48,100 bases of DNA from Holdemanella porci (GTDB taxonomy: Bacteria > Bacillota_I > Bacilli_A > Erysipelotrichales > Erysipelotrichaceae), in contig NZ_VUMR01000010.1 of the NCBI RefSeq assembly GCF_009696075.1, forward strand, positions 1-48,100, written 5' to 3'. Positions within the stretch are counted from its first letter, which is position 1, and the number at the start of each line of letters is the position of its first letter. The notes under the pieces are model-generated. The model was given only the letters and a program-made list of their open reading frames with translations, searched no databases and was not told where the DNA came from. Made by a program: the position numbers and the translations under genes. This document shows, one piece after another, positions 41,447-48,100 of this stretch.

Positions 41447-41474
41447 TGATATGCAATATCCCTATAAAAGTCAA
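41447..41474 (-). promoter_or_regulatory. rplM promoter
   Basis: TTGACT (41474-41469) and TATCAT (41452-41447) with 16 bp between. Transcription would start at about 41440, at the front of the leader. Confidence 0.65.
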
Positions 41475-41481
41475 TGAAAAA

Positions 41482-41515
41482 AGCAAAAAGTTTAGCTTTA
41501 TTTTTGCTAAACTTT
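41482..41515 (-). terminator. terminator of the rpsK-to-PHP gene block
   Basis: AAAGTTTAGC (41515-41506 read leftward) pairs perfectly with GCTAAACTTT (41496-41487), followed leftward by TTGCTTTTTT. It overlaps the stop of the PHP gene and ends the block before the rplM promoter. Confidence 0.9.
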
Positions 41516-42322
41516 AATCTTGTTTTCTTTTATTTTTTTATAATTAATCGAAGGAATATCATCTATGATTTCTACATCAAATTCAGATAGTTTTTCTAAA
41601 GCAGAATCATACCATTTTTTATTTAAATCGCCTACCTCATGTGCATCCATACCAATGATAGCCTTGACATCATATTGACCGGCAATTTGCCAGAATCTAG
41701 AATGTGGATACTCTTCATAGCCCATACGTAAATTATGCTGCATACCCAACACATTAAATTCTAATGGAACATTATAATCTTGACTTGTCTTACAAATTCT
41801 GTGGAATCCCTCTTCGATTTCTGGTGTTATTACACCACCCGTACTTCTTAAAATCAATTCTGGATGTGCCAAGTATGCATACATACCCGTTTTCATACCT
41901 TCCACACAAGTATCAAAATAGCCTTTAATATATTTTCCTTTCGCTCCACCTAAATAAAAATGATCCTCATCTGTACCATAATAATGATTGCCAAAAATCA
42001 AATAATCAATTTCATTTTCAATACAGAAATCCAATAACCAATCCATATATTTAGGAAAGTATTCTGCTTCTAAACCAAAACGAATCTCAATCTGCTTCTT
42101 ATATCTATCTTTCAGATATAAAACGCTATCTTTATAATCATCAAATTCATCAAGCTTCATACGCATATGCGCCACAAAATCGGAGTCATATTTCCAACAC
42201 GCATGATCTGAAAAGCCCAATACTTCAAAACCGTTTTGTATGGCAGTACGAACAAATTCTTCATCATTACCAAAGGCATGATGACAACGTGAAGTATGTG
42301 TATGAAAATTAGTTTGTTTCAT
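41507..42322 (-). CDS. PHP-domain phosphatase (histidinol-phosphatase-like)
   Basis: 271 residues. The PHP metal motif is FHTHTSRCHH at 6-15, with further ligands GFSDHACW, GLEAEYFP and IIGMDAHEV near the C-terminus. The family splits phosphate esters, in HisK-like members histidinol phosphate. No other his genes are near, so the substrate is uncertain. It overlaps the end of truA by 14 bp. Confidence 0.85.
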   Translation of the reverse strand: MKQTNFHTHTSRCHHAFGNDEEFVRTAIQNGFEVLGFSDHACWKYDSDFVAHMRMKLDEFDDYKDSVLYLKDRYKKQIEIRFGLEAEYFPKYMDWLLDFCIENEIDYLIFGNHYYGTDEDHFYLGGAKGKYIKGYFDTCVEGMKTGMYAYLAHPELILRSTGGVITPEIEEGFHRICKTSQDYNVPLEFNVLGMQHNLRMGYEEYPHSRFWQIAGQYDVKAIIGMDAHEVGDLNKKWYDSALEKLSEFDVEIIDDIPSINYKKIKENKIKV

Positions 42323-43052
42323 TGTATTTTACCTCCACTAAATATAATCCGCAACTCGGTGCATTATAACGACATGCCGACTTATCTTTCGCATCTAACA
42401 TTCCTTGCACATCATCAATATCTATCTTATGTTGACCTACCGCAATTAAAGTACCCGTCATCATTCGAACTTGATACCTTAAAAAACCTGTACCCTCAAA
42501 GATAAACTGCACATCTATACCTTCTTCATTAATTTCAATATTTGAAATCGTTTTAACTCTAGGCTTTCTAGGATCGATTTTACTTGAGGCAAAACTCGTA
42601 AAATCATGAGATCCCAAGAATACTTTTGATGCATTTTTCATCGCCTCAATATCCAATTTTTTGGTTAATAAATTACGATATTTATAATTAAAAGGATTCT
42701 TTATATCGTACGAACAATAATAATCATAACGTTTGCCTACAGCACTAAAACGTGCATGAAAATCATCGGGCATTTCTTCCGTTTTTAAAATACGAATATC
42801 TTTAGGAAGCAATGCATTTAATGCTCTTTCATATTGAATAGCCGGAATATTTTTATTTGTTTCAAAATGAAAGACCTGACCAAACGCATGAACACCAGCA
42901 TCCGTTCTTCCACTCGCAACAACATCCACATTCTCTTTAGTAATTTTGTACAAAGCTTCTTCAATCACTTGTTGAATACCTAACGCATTCTCTTGTTTTT
43001 GCCAGCCTGCATAATTAAAACCATCATAGCTGACAAGTGCTTTTACAATCAT
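42309..43052 (-). CDS. truA: tRNA pseudouridine synthase A
   Basis: About 247 residues. The catalytic Asp51 is in SGRTDAGVHAFGQV; YDGFNYAGWQ opens the fold, and FHARFSAVGKRYDYYC and FLRYQVRMMTGTL are conserved. It modifies U38-40 of many tRNAs. The ATG at 43052 overlaps the ecfT stop (ATGA); the earlier frame start at 43079 has no ribosome site. Confidence 0.95.
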   Translation of the reverse strand: MIVKALVSYDGFNYAGWQKQENALGIQQVIEEALYKITKENVDVVASGRTDAGVHAFGQVFHFETNKNIPAIQYERALNALLPKDIRILKTEEMPDDFHARFSAVGKRYDYYCSYDIKNPFNYKYRNLLTKKLDIEAMKNASKVFLGSHDFTSFASSKIDPRKPRVKTISNIEINEEGIDVQFIFEGTGFLRYQVRMMTGTLIAVGQHKIDIDDVQGMLDAKDKSACRYNAPSCGLYLVEVKYNETN

Positions 43053-43846
43053 AATACCCAAATACCAATACAAGCACAAAGAACGACAACACTTAAAATC
43101 ATTGAAGCATAATCGATAGTCTGCATCTTTAACACTTTGTAACGTGTTCTTTTTATAGAAGGATCATACCCTCTAGCTTCCATCGCATTCGCAAGTTGAT
43201 CTGCACGATCAAAGGCAGAAACAAATAGCGGAACAATTAAAGACAAAATAGCCATGATTTTTTCTTTAATACTCCCATTTTCTAAATCCACACCACGACT
43301 TGCCTGCGCATTCATAATACGCTGTGTTTCTTCAATCAATGTTGGAATAAAACGCAACGCAATACTGATCATCATCGCAATAATATGAGCTGGTACACCA
43401 ACCTTTTCAAAAGGCTTCAACAATTTTTCAATTCCCAAAGTCAAATCCAAAGGCTTTGTTGTTGCTGTTAATACAGTTGTGATAATGACCATCAACATTA
43501 AACGAACCACAATATACAACGTTTGATTTACGGCATCACTATAGATTGTAAACCCTTTGATTGAAAACAAAGGTGTTCCTGTTTTAATAACCAATAGGTT
43601 AATAACCAACAAGAAAGCCATCATCCATAACATTGGTTTCATTGTTCTTAAGGCATATTGAATATTTAGTTTTGATAAATATAAACTAAATAAAATAAAT
43701 GCACCAATGATCGCATATCCAAGGACTCCTGCAGGAATAAATATCGCAACCATTAAAAACAACATGATCATGATCTTAGATCGAGGATCCATCTTATGAA
43801 CCACAGAATCTAATGGCATATATTGTCCTAACGCAACATTATTCAT
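43049..43846 (-). CDS. ecfT: ECF transporter transmembrane component
   Basis: 265 residues, about five membrane helices. The coupling motifs ASRGVDL and AMEARGYDP, each with Ala-Arg-Gly-like core, contact the ATPases. With EcfA1 and EcfA2 it powers vitamin uptake with separate substrate-binding proteins. No S component is in the window, as usual for the shared group II module. It overlaps ecfA2 by 8 bp. Confidence 0.95.
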   Translation of the reverse strand: MNNVALGQYMPLDSVVHKMDPRSKIMIMLFLMVAIFIPAGVLGYAIIGAFILFSLYLSKLNIQYALRTMKPMLWMMAFLLVINLLVIKTGTPLFSIKGFTIYSDAVNQTLYIVVRLMLMVIITTVLTATTKPLDLTLGIEKLLKPFEKVGVPAHIIAMMISIALRFIPTLIEETQRIMNAQASRGVDLENGSIKEKIMAILSLIVPLFVSAFDRADQLANAMEARGYDPSIKRTRYKVLKMQTIDYASMILSVVVLCACIGIWVL

Positions 43847-44699
43847 GTTTCTTCACCTGCTTTTCTATTGAATCCACAAGTGAATTCATATCCATAATAT
43901 CTGGATCCAACTCAAATCCATTTTCTTCTAATTGCATCTTTAAACGCACAATACTGGGCGGATTAATACCAATCTCTTGTAGATATTCAGGATGCTTAAA
44001 AAATTCCTTCACATCCGCTTCCTGCGTTACTTCACCATGACTTAACACAATTACATGATCACAATAATTCATGACATGCTCCATATCGTGAGTTACTAAA
44101 AGAACGGTTTTGCCTTCCTTTTTATTTAAGTTCATAAACAAAGTCATCATTTCTTGAGCACCTTGAGGATCAAGACCAGCAGTTGGCTCATCTAAAACTA
44201 AAACTTTTGGATTCAATACTAAAATACCGGCAATCGCAACACGACGTTTTTGTCCTCCACTCAAATCAAAAGGAGAACGATCCAAATAACTTTCATCCAA
44301 ACCTACAACAGGCAAGACTTTCTTTACTAGTTGGGAAGCATCTTCTTCACTTGTTCCAAAGTTTTTTGGCCCAAACGCAATATCCTTAGCAATCGTTTCT
44401 TCAAACAATTGATATTCAGGAAACTGGAATACAAGTCCAACTTCTTTTCTCAATTGCTTCACATCTTTGATTTTCAACAAAGGCTGAATATGGAAACCAC
44501 AAATATCCAAAGTACCCGCTGTTGGAATCAACAAACCATTTAAATGTTGAACCAAAGTTGATTTACCAGAACCCGTCTGCCCAATAATAGCTGTAACTTT
44601 CCCTTCTGGAATTGAAAGATCAATACCTTTTAATGCAGCACGCGAAAAAGGGGTGTTTTCATTATATGTGTGCTCTAACTTCTTTATTTCAATCGACAT
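43839..44699 (-). CDS. ecfA2: ECF transporter ATPase A2
   Basis: 286 residues. Walker A GQTGSGKST, Q-loop QFPEYQLFEETI, signature DLSGGQKRRVAIAGIL and Walker B VLVLDEPTAGLDPQG are intact. It is an ABC ATPase of the shared ECF module; the FPEYQ-type Q-loop is typical of EcfA2. It overlaps ecfA1 by 16 bp. Confidence 0.95.
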   Translation of the reverse strand: MSIEIKKLEHTYNENTPFSRAALKGIDLSIPEGKVTAIIGQTGSGKSTLVQHLNGLLIPTAGTLDICGFHIQPLLKIKDVKQLRKEVGLVFQFPEYQLFEETIAKDIAFGPKNFGTSEEDASQLVKKVLPVVGLDESYLDRSPFDLSGGQKRRVAIAGILVLNPKVLVLDEPTAGLDPQGAQEMMTLFMNLNKKEGKTVLLVTHDMEHVMNYCDHVIVLSHGEVTQEADVKEFFKHPEYLQEIGINPPSIVRLKMQLEENGFELDPDIMDMNSLVDSIEKQVKKHE

Positions 44700-45502
44700 A
44701 ATTTTTCTACCACCTCATCTAAACGACATACATTTTCCTTAAAAATCCCACGCTTCTTTAATTCTTTAGAAATCTTTAACGCAAAAGGAATATCCAACTG
44801 CATTTTAGCTAGCTTATCTTCCTGTTTAAAAATATCCATTGGTGTTCCCTGCATCGCAATCTCACCATTTTCTAATACAATGACATTTTCAGATTGAGCA
44901 ACCTCTTCCATATCATGTGTAATTGATAAAATAGTGATATTTTTTTCCTCATGTAACTTGCGAATCTGTGCATTAATACTTGCCTTACCTTGAGGATCTA
45001 ACATGCTTGTCGATTCATCAAAAATTATAATATCAGGTTCAATTGCTAAGATGCCCGCAATCGCTACACGCTGTTTTTGTCCACCAGATAATTTAGTCGG
45101 CTCTGCACTTAAAAAATCCGTCATTCCAACACGACTTGCGACATCTTCAATAATCCCCTGCATCTTTTCTTGTTCTACACAATGATTTTCTAAACCAAAG
45201 GCAATATCATCTGCCACTGTAGAACCAATAAATTGATTATCTGGATTTTGGAATACTATTCCAACATGACTTCTCAATTCATATACACTTTCTTCATTTA
45301 GTTCTTGACCTAAAATTTGAATTTTTCCCTTTTTCGCTTCCAATAAACCAATGATTAGTTTTGCCATTGTACTCTTACCAGAACCATTATGTCCAATAAT
45401 CGTTGTATAGCTTCCTTTTGGGATTGAAAAAGAAACATCTTTTAATATATCATTTTCCCCATCATAGGAAAAAGTTAAATGTGAAACTTCAATTGCTTCC
45501 AT
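44684..45502 (-). CDS. ecfA1: ECF transporter ATPase A1
   Basis: About 272 residues. Walker A GHNGSGKST, Q-loop QNPDNQFIGSTV, signature LSGGQKQRVAIAGIL and Walker B IIIFDESTSMLDPQG. It has Ser in place of the Pro after Asp-Glu, typical of EcfA1. Start at 45502 with GGAGG 7 nt upstream. First of the ecf genes, 63 bp after a hairpin terminator. Confidence 0.95.
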   Translation of the reverse strand: MEAIEVSHLTFSYDGENDILKDVSFSIPKGSYTTIIGHNGSGKSTMAKLIIGLLEAKKGKIQILGQELNEESVYELRSHVGIVFQNPDNQFIGSTVADDIAFGLENHCVEQEKMQGIIEDVASRVGMTDFLSAEPTKLSGGQKQRVAIAGILAIEPDIIIFDESTSMLDPQGKASINAQIRKLHEEKNITILSITHDMEEVAQSENVIVLENGEIAMQGTPMDIFKQEDKLAKMQLDIPFALKISKELKKRGIFKENVCRLDEVVEKLCRLK

Positions 45503-45546
45503 CACATATCCTCCACCATAAACGGAACTATTATACCATATTAAAA

Positions 45547-45568
45547 TGGCTTGAGCACCCTCAAGCCA
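45547..45568 (-). terminator. hairpin between the small membrane protein gene and ecfA1
   Basis: TGGCTTGAG pairs perfectly with CTCAAGCCA around a 4-nt loop. Reading leftward only TTTTAATAT follows, so it may end or slow transcription. ecfA1 could then have its own promoter. Confidence 0.65.
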
Positions 45569-46021
45569 CTATTTGTTAAAATGAAATCCTTTATATTCAG
45601 CACTCGTGTTTGTACATGCATTTACAAGTGTGTCTGACAAAATTTTTAAATCACTTTCATTTACACCCTCATGATAAACTACATCCACAAGTTTGTCTTC
45701 ATCATCATACGAAGAAGTTAATCCATTTTCAGCAATTTCTGTTTGAAATTGTTTAGCCGCCTCCTTAGAATCAAAACTATATGTAAGTGTGACCGGAAGA
45801 ATTTCTTCTACAGCATCTTTAAATCCCATAATATCCGATTCCATATTTTTTAATGGACTTACACTTGGTTGAATCTCTTTTTCAATAGGTTCATCAATAT
45901 CTGGACATAAGAATTCATCTAGCTCTTCCAGTCTTTGTTTATCACGACGTACTTTACCAGCAACTGCACATGCACCAACTGTAATGGTTGCAGCACCTAC
46001 TAAAAATTTAAAAAGATTCAT
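45569..46021 (-). CDS. small membrane-anchored protein of unknown function
   Basis: 150 residues. A membrane segment at about 5-20 (FLVGAATITVGACAVAG), a basic patch RRDK, then an acidic linker and a soluble alpha-beta part at about 75-150 with LTYSFDSKEAAKQFQTEIAENG. I know no function. It lies 2 bp after the methyltransferase gene and before the ecf genes, so it seems part of the ribosomal-gene neighbourhood in this lineage. Confidence 0.7.
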   Translation of the reverse strand: MNLFKFLVGAATITVGACAVAGKVRRDKQRLEELDEFLCPDIDEPIEKEIQPSVSPLKNMESDIMGFKDAVEEILPVTLTYSFDSKEAAKQFQTEIAENGLTSSYDDEDKLVDVVYHEGVNESDLKILSDTLVNACTNTSAEYKGFHFNK

Positions 46022-46023
46022 AA

Positions 46024-46593
46024 TTATTTCCTCCTTGTAATGGCAACTCCGTCTCCATAATCATAAAATGCTGTTTCATAATTGGAAAGTTCTGCCAAAT
46101 ACGTATGATAATCATGGATCTTACGAACCAATTGGCGGGTATTGCGATTGCGCGACAATTCAGGATGTTCTACAAGTCCATGAAAATTCATGTTATCTGA
46201 TACAATTATACCATTCTCATTCAAATGGATACAGTATTTATCAAAAAAACGTCGATATTGTGCTTTAGCTGCATCAATAAAAATACAGTCAAACATACCA
46301 TCTACATCTACTTCAAGAGCATCCCCTTCAATCAATGTGATTTGGTCAGATAATCCACTTTCCTCAATATTCTTTTTTGCCTGAACGATCATGTCAGGAT
46401 TTCTTTCAATTGTGACAACTTTCATTCTAGAATCTAACTTAGCTACTTCAATAGATGTACGCGCAATTGCAGTTCCTAACTCCAAAAATGACAGGCATTG
46501 ATTTTCTTTAAGTTTTTCTAACAAGAACTTTAACCCACCATCCATCATAATAGGCACTTGATGTTCTTTTGCGTATTGTTCTAAATCACTCAT
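46024..46593 (-). CDS. class I SAM-dependent methyltransferase (O-methyltransferase family)
   Basis: 189 residues. The SAM motif is FLELGTAIARTSIEVA, followed by VVTIERNPDMI and the IFIDAAKAQY strand. This is the family of YrrM/TrmR, one member of which methylates tRNA 5-hydroxyuridine to mo5U. Alternatives are small-molecule O-methyltransferases. AAGGAG precedes the start. It follows rplQ after a terminator. Confidence 0.85.
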   Translation of the reverse strand: MSDLEQYAKEHQVPIMMDGGLKFLLEKLKENQCLSFLELGTAIARTSIEVAKLDSRMKVVTIERNPDMIVQAKKNIEESGLSDQITLIEGDALEVDVDGMFDCIFIDAAKAQYRRFFDKYCIHLNENGIIVSDNMNFHGLVEHPELSRNRNTRQLVRKIHDYHTYLAELSNYETAFYDYGDGVAITRRK

Positions 46594-46606
46594 TTTAATT
46601 CTCCTT

Positions 46607-46639
46607 AAAAGAAAAGTGAAGTAGTAACTACTACTTCAC
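46607..46639 (-). terminator. terminator after rplQ
   Basis: GTGAAGTAGT pairs perfectly with ACTACTTCAC (46616-46625 with 46630-46639), followed leftward by TTTTCTTTT. The stop of rplQ is inside the stem. Confidence 0.9.
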
Positions 46640-46993
46640 GAATTGTACAATTGCCATTGGAGCTGCATCTCCACGACGGATACGTGTTTTTACAACACGA
46701 GTGTATCCACCATTACGATCTGCATATGCTGGTCCAATTTCATTGAATAATTTTTGAAGAGCTGTTGTTCCCTCTTCATCAACTTCTACATTACGAACGT
46801 AAGCTGCTGCTTGTCTACGTGCATGTAAATCTCCACGTTTTGCTAATGTTACTAATGAGTCCATTACAGCGCTTAATTCTTTTGCTTTCATTTCTGTTGT
46901 TTCAATTTGTCCGTTTTCAATCAAAGATGTTGCCATGTTACGCAACAATGCTTTACGATGATCGGCTTTACGTCCCAATTTACGATTCCACAT
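46631..46993 (-). CDS. rplQ: ribosomal protein L17 (bL17)
   Basis: 120 residues. It starts [25 protein letters not shown] and has the conserved [14 protein letters not shown] end. Large-subunit protein near the exit tunnel. It follows rpoA by 14 bp, the standard alpha-operon order, and is closed by a strong terminator. Confidence 0.98.
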   Translation of the reverse strand: MWNRKLGRKADHRKALLRNMATSLIENGQIETTEMKAKELSAVMDSLVTLAKRGDLHARRQAAAYVRNVEVDEEGTTALQKLFNEIGPAYADRNGGYTRVVKTRIRRGDAAPMAIVQFVK

Positions 46994-47007
46994 GATTCTT
47001 ACTCCTC

Positions 47008-47958
47008 TTATTCATACGATTTGAAGAACAATCCCAATTGGTACATTTTGTCCTTCACTTCTTTGAGTGATTTCTTACCCAAATTCTTAACATGCATCAT
47101 TTCATCTTCTGTTTTTTGTGTAAGTTCATCAACAGTTTGAATTCCTGCACGTTTTAAACAATTGTAAGAACGAACAGATAAATCCAAATCTTCAATCATC
47201 ATTGTATTTACTTTCTTAACATCCTCAACTTGAGTTTTTTGAACCATGAAACTTTCTTCTAATTCTAAATCTGAAACAGTTAAAACTTCATCTAAGTTTT
47301 CCATACAAATCTTTGCAGCCATCGTGATAGCTTGTAAAGGTGTAATTGTACCATCTGTTTCTACATTGATATGTACTTTATCATATTTTTTATCCAACCC
47401 AACACGAGCAGGTTCTGCTAAATAATCTGCTTTACGGATTGGAGTGAAAGTTGCATCTAATACTACGACATCTTCACCAAAGTCGTATGACACTTTGTTT
47501 TCAATTGAACTCTTATATCCAGTTCCAGTTACAGCATAAATCTCCATTTCCAAGCTTGCACCTTTTTCTAAAGTACAAATCACTTGTTCAGGATCTACAA
47601 CTTCAACAGCTTCTGGACAAATAATGTCAGCCGCCTGAATTGTTGCAGGACCCTTCTTTGAAATATGCAATATTTGGAATCCTTCTCCATCATTGTATAA
47701 TTGTACAGCTTTTAAATTTAATGAAATACGATAAATATCTTCTAAAATACCTTCGATCATTGTTGCTTTTCCATCAAATCCAGATACTTTAAATCCAACA
47801 ATGCGTGTGCCAGGTACACTTGTTAATAATGTACGGCAAATGGTATTTCCAATCGTAATTCCAAAGCCTCTTTCAAGAGGTTCAAAGATATAAGATCCAG
47901 TATTGTTTTCTTCATTCACAAAATCTTTATGAAGTGAAGCTCTTTCAAATTCCTGCAT
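47008..47958 (-). CDS. rpoA: RNA polymerase alpha subunit
   Basis: 316 residues. The N-terminal assembly domain has [33 protein letters not shown] (in parts). The C-terminal domain binding UP elements has [20 protein letters not shown] and [27 protein letters not shown] precedes the ATG. It lies between rpsK and rplQ as in most bacteria. Confidence 0.98.
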   Translation of the reverse strand: MQEFERASLHKDFVNEENNTGSYIFEPLERGFGITIGNTICRTLLTSVPGTRIVGFKVSGFDGKATMIEGILEDIYRISLNLKAVQLYNDGEGFQILHISKKGPATIQAADIICPEAVEVVDPEQVICTLEKGASLEMEIYAVTGTGYKSSIENKVSYDFGEDVVVLDATFTPIRKADYLAEPARVGLDKKYDKVHINVETDGTITPLQAITMAAKICMENLDEVLTVSDLELEESFMVQKTQVEDVKKVNTMMIEDLDLSVRSYNCLKRAGIQTVDELTQKTEDEMMHVKNLGKKSLKEVKDKMYQLGLFFKSYE

Positions 47959-47974
47959 CGTTATCCTCCTTTAA

Positions 47975-48100
47975 CTATCCACGAGGTCGTTTTGGTGGAC
48001 GACATCCGTTGTGTGGAATTGGTGTTACATCATTGATCATTGTAATTTCTAAACCAGCTACCTGTAATGCTCTGACAGCTGCTTCACGTCCAGGTCCAGG
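47975..48100 (-). CDS. rpsK: ribosomal protein S11 (uS11), C-terminal part
   Basis: The last 41 codons are in the window: [16 protein letters not shown] at the edge, then [23 protein letters not shown], the invariant S11 end. The gene continues beyond the right border. It is followed by rpoA after 16 bp. Confidence 0.97.
   Translation of the reverse strand, partial: PGPGREAAVRALQVAGLEITMINDVTPIPHNGCRPPKRPRG

Overview
The window reads as low-GC Gram-positive (Bacillota) chromosome. A/T-rich codons, strong AGGAGG ribosome sites, class B sortase, YitT, CcpA-era PTS genes and an L13-type leader fit this. The gene families and their mix look most like the Erysipelotrichia, but that placement is inference from gene content only.

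Region 1 (1-8.9 kb) is one leftward block that looks like part of an integrative conjugative or plasmid-like element: parA, a short ssb, a Lar-like zinc ribbon, parB, a secreted low-complexity protein, a thioester-domain/Cna-B adhesin, its class B sortase, and an EVE-domain protein of possible defence function. It carries a large hairpin that masks the parA ribosome site, phased short repeats upstream of parA, and an origin-like cluster of repeats downstream of parB. No integrase or relaxase is in view.

Region 2 (8.9-10.0 kb) is the junction: an intact tRNA-Arg(CCT) followed upstream by three diverged 5' halves of similar tRNAs at about 85-bp spacing, then a HAD hydrolase and tRNA-Arg(CCG).

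Region 3 (10-17.3 kb) is core metabolism: uracil permease, DJ-1/PfpI protein, HdeD-like membrane protein, HAD phosphatase, then a sulfur cluster (Rrf2 regulator, metY, metA of the acetyl-CoA type, cysK). cysK is preceded by an undescribed-looking 10-codon leader ORF with two adjacent Cys codons.

Region 4 (17.3-27.6 kb) is a leftward L-ascorbate operon (ulaG, PTS IIA/IIC/IIB, a beta-propeller protein, ulaF, ulaE, split transketolase, HAD phosphatase) opposite a divergent membrane protein plus DeoR-type regulator pair. The decarboxylase ulaD is not in the window.

Region 5 (27.6-35.7 kb) holds an HTH protein and a divergent membrane Ser/Thr kinase, a triple-repeat Ltp-type lipoprotein, a hydrolase-like protein, a broken HD-domain gene, the aroB-aroC-aroA-tyrA operon and a YitT protein.

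Region 6 (35.7-40.4 kb) is a decayed beta-glucoside locus (EIIA, a galM/EIIB fusion scar, GH4 6-phospho-beta-glucosidase, RpiR regulator) and an AAA_14/DUF4143 ATPase with foreign-looking codon use, whose promoter lies between two copies of an inverted repeat.

Region 7 (40.4-48.1 kb) is conserved housekeeping read leftward: rpsK (partial), rpoA, rplQ, a methyltransferase, a small membrane-anchored protein, ecfA1-ecfA2-ecfT, truA, a PHP phosphatase, rplM and rpsI.
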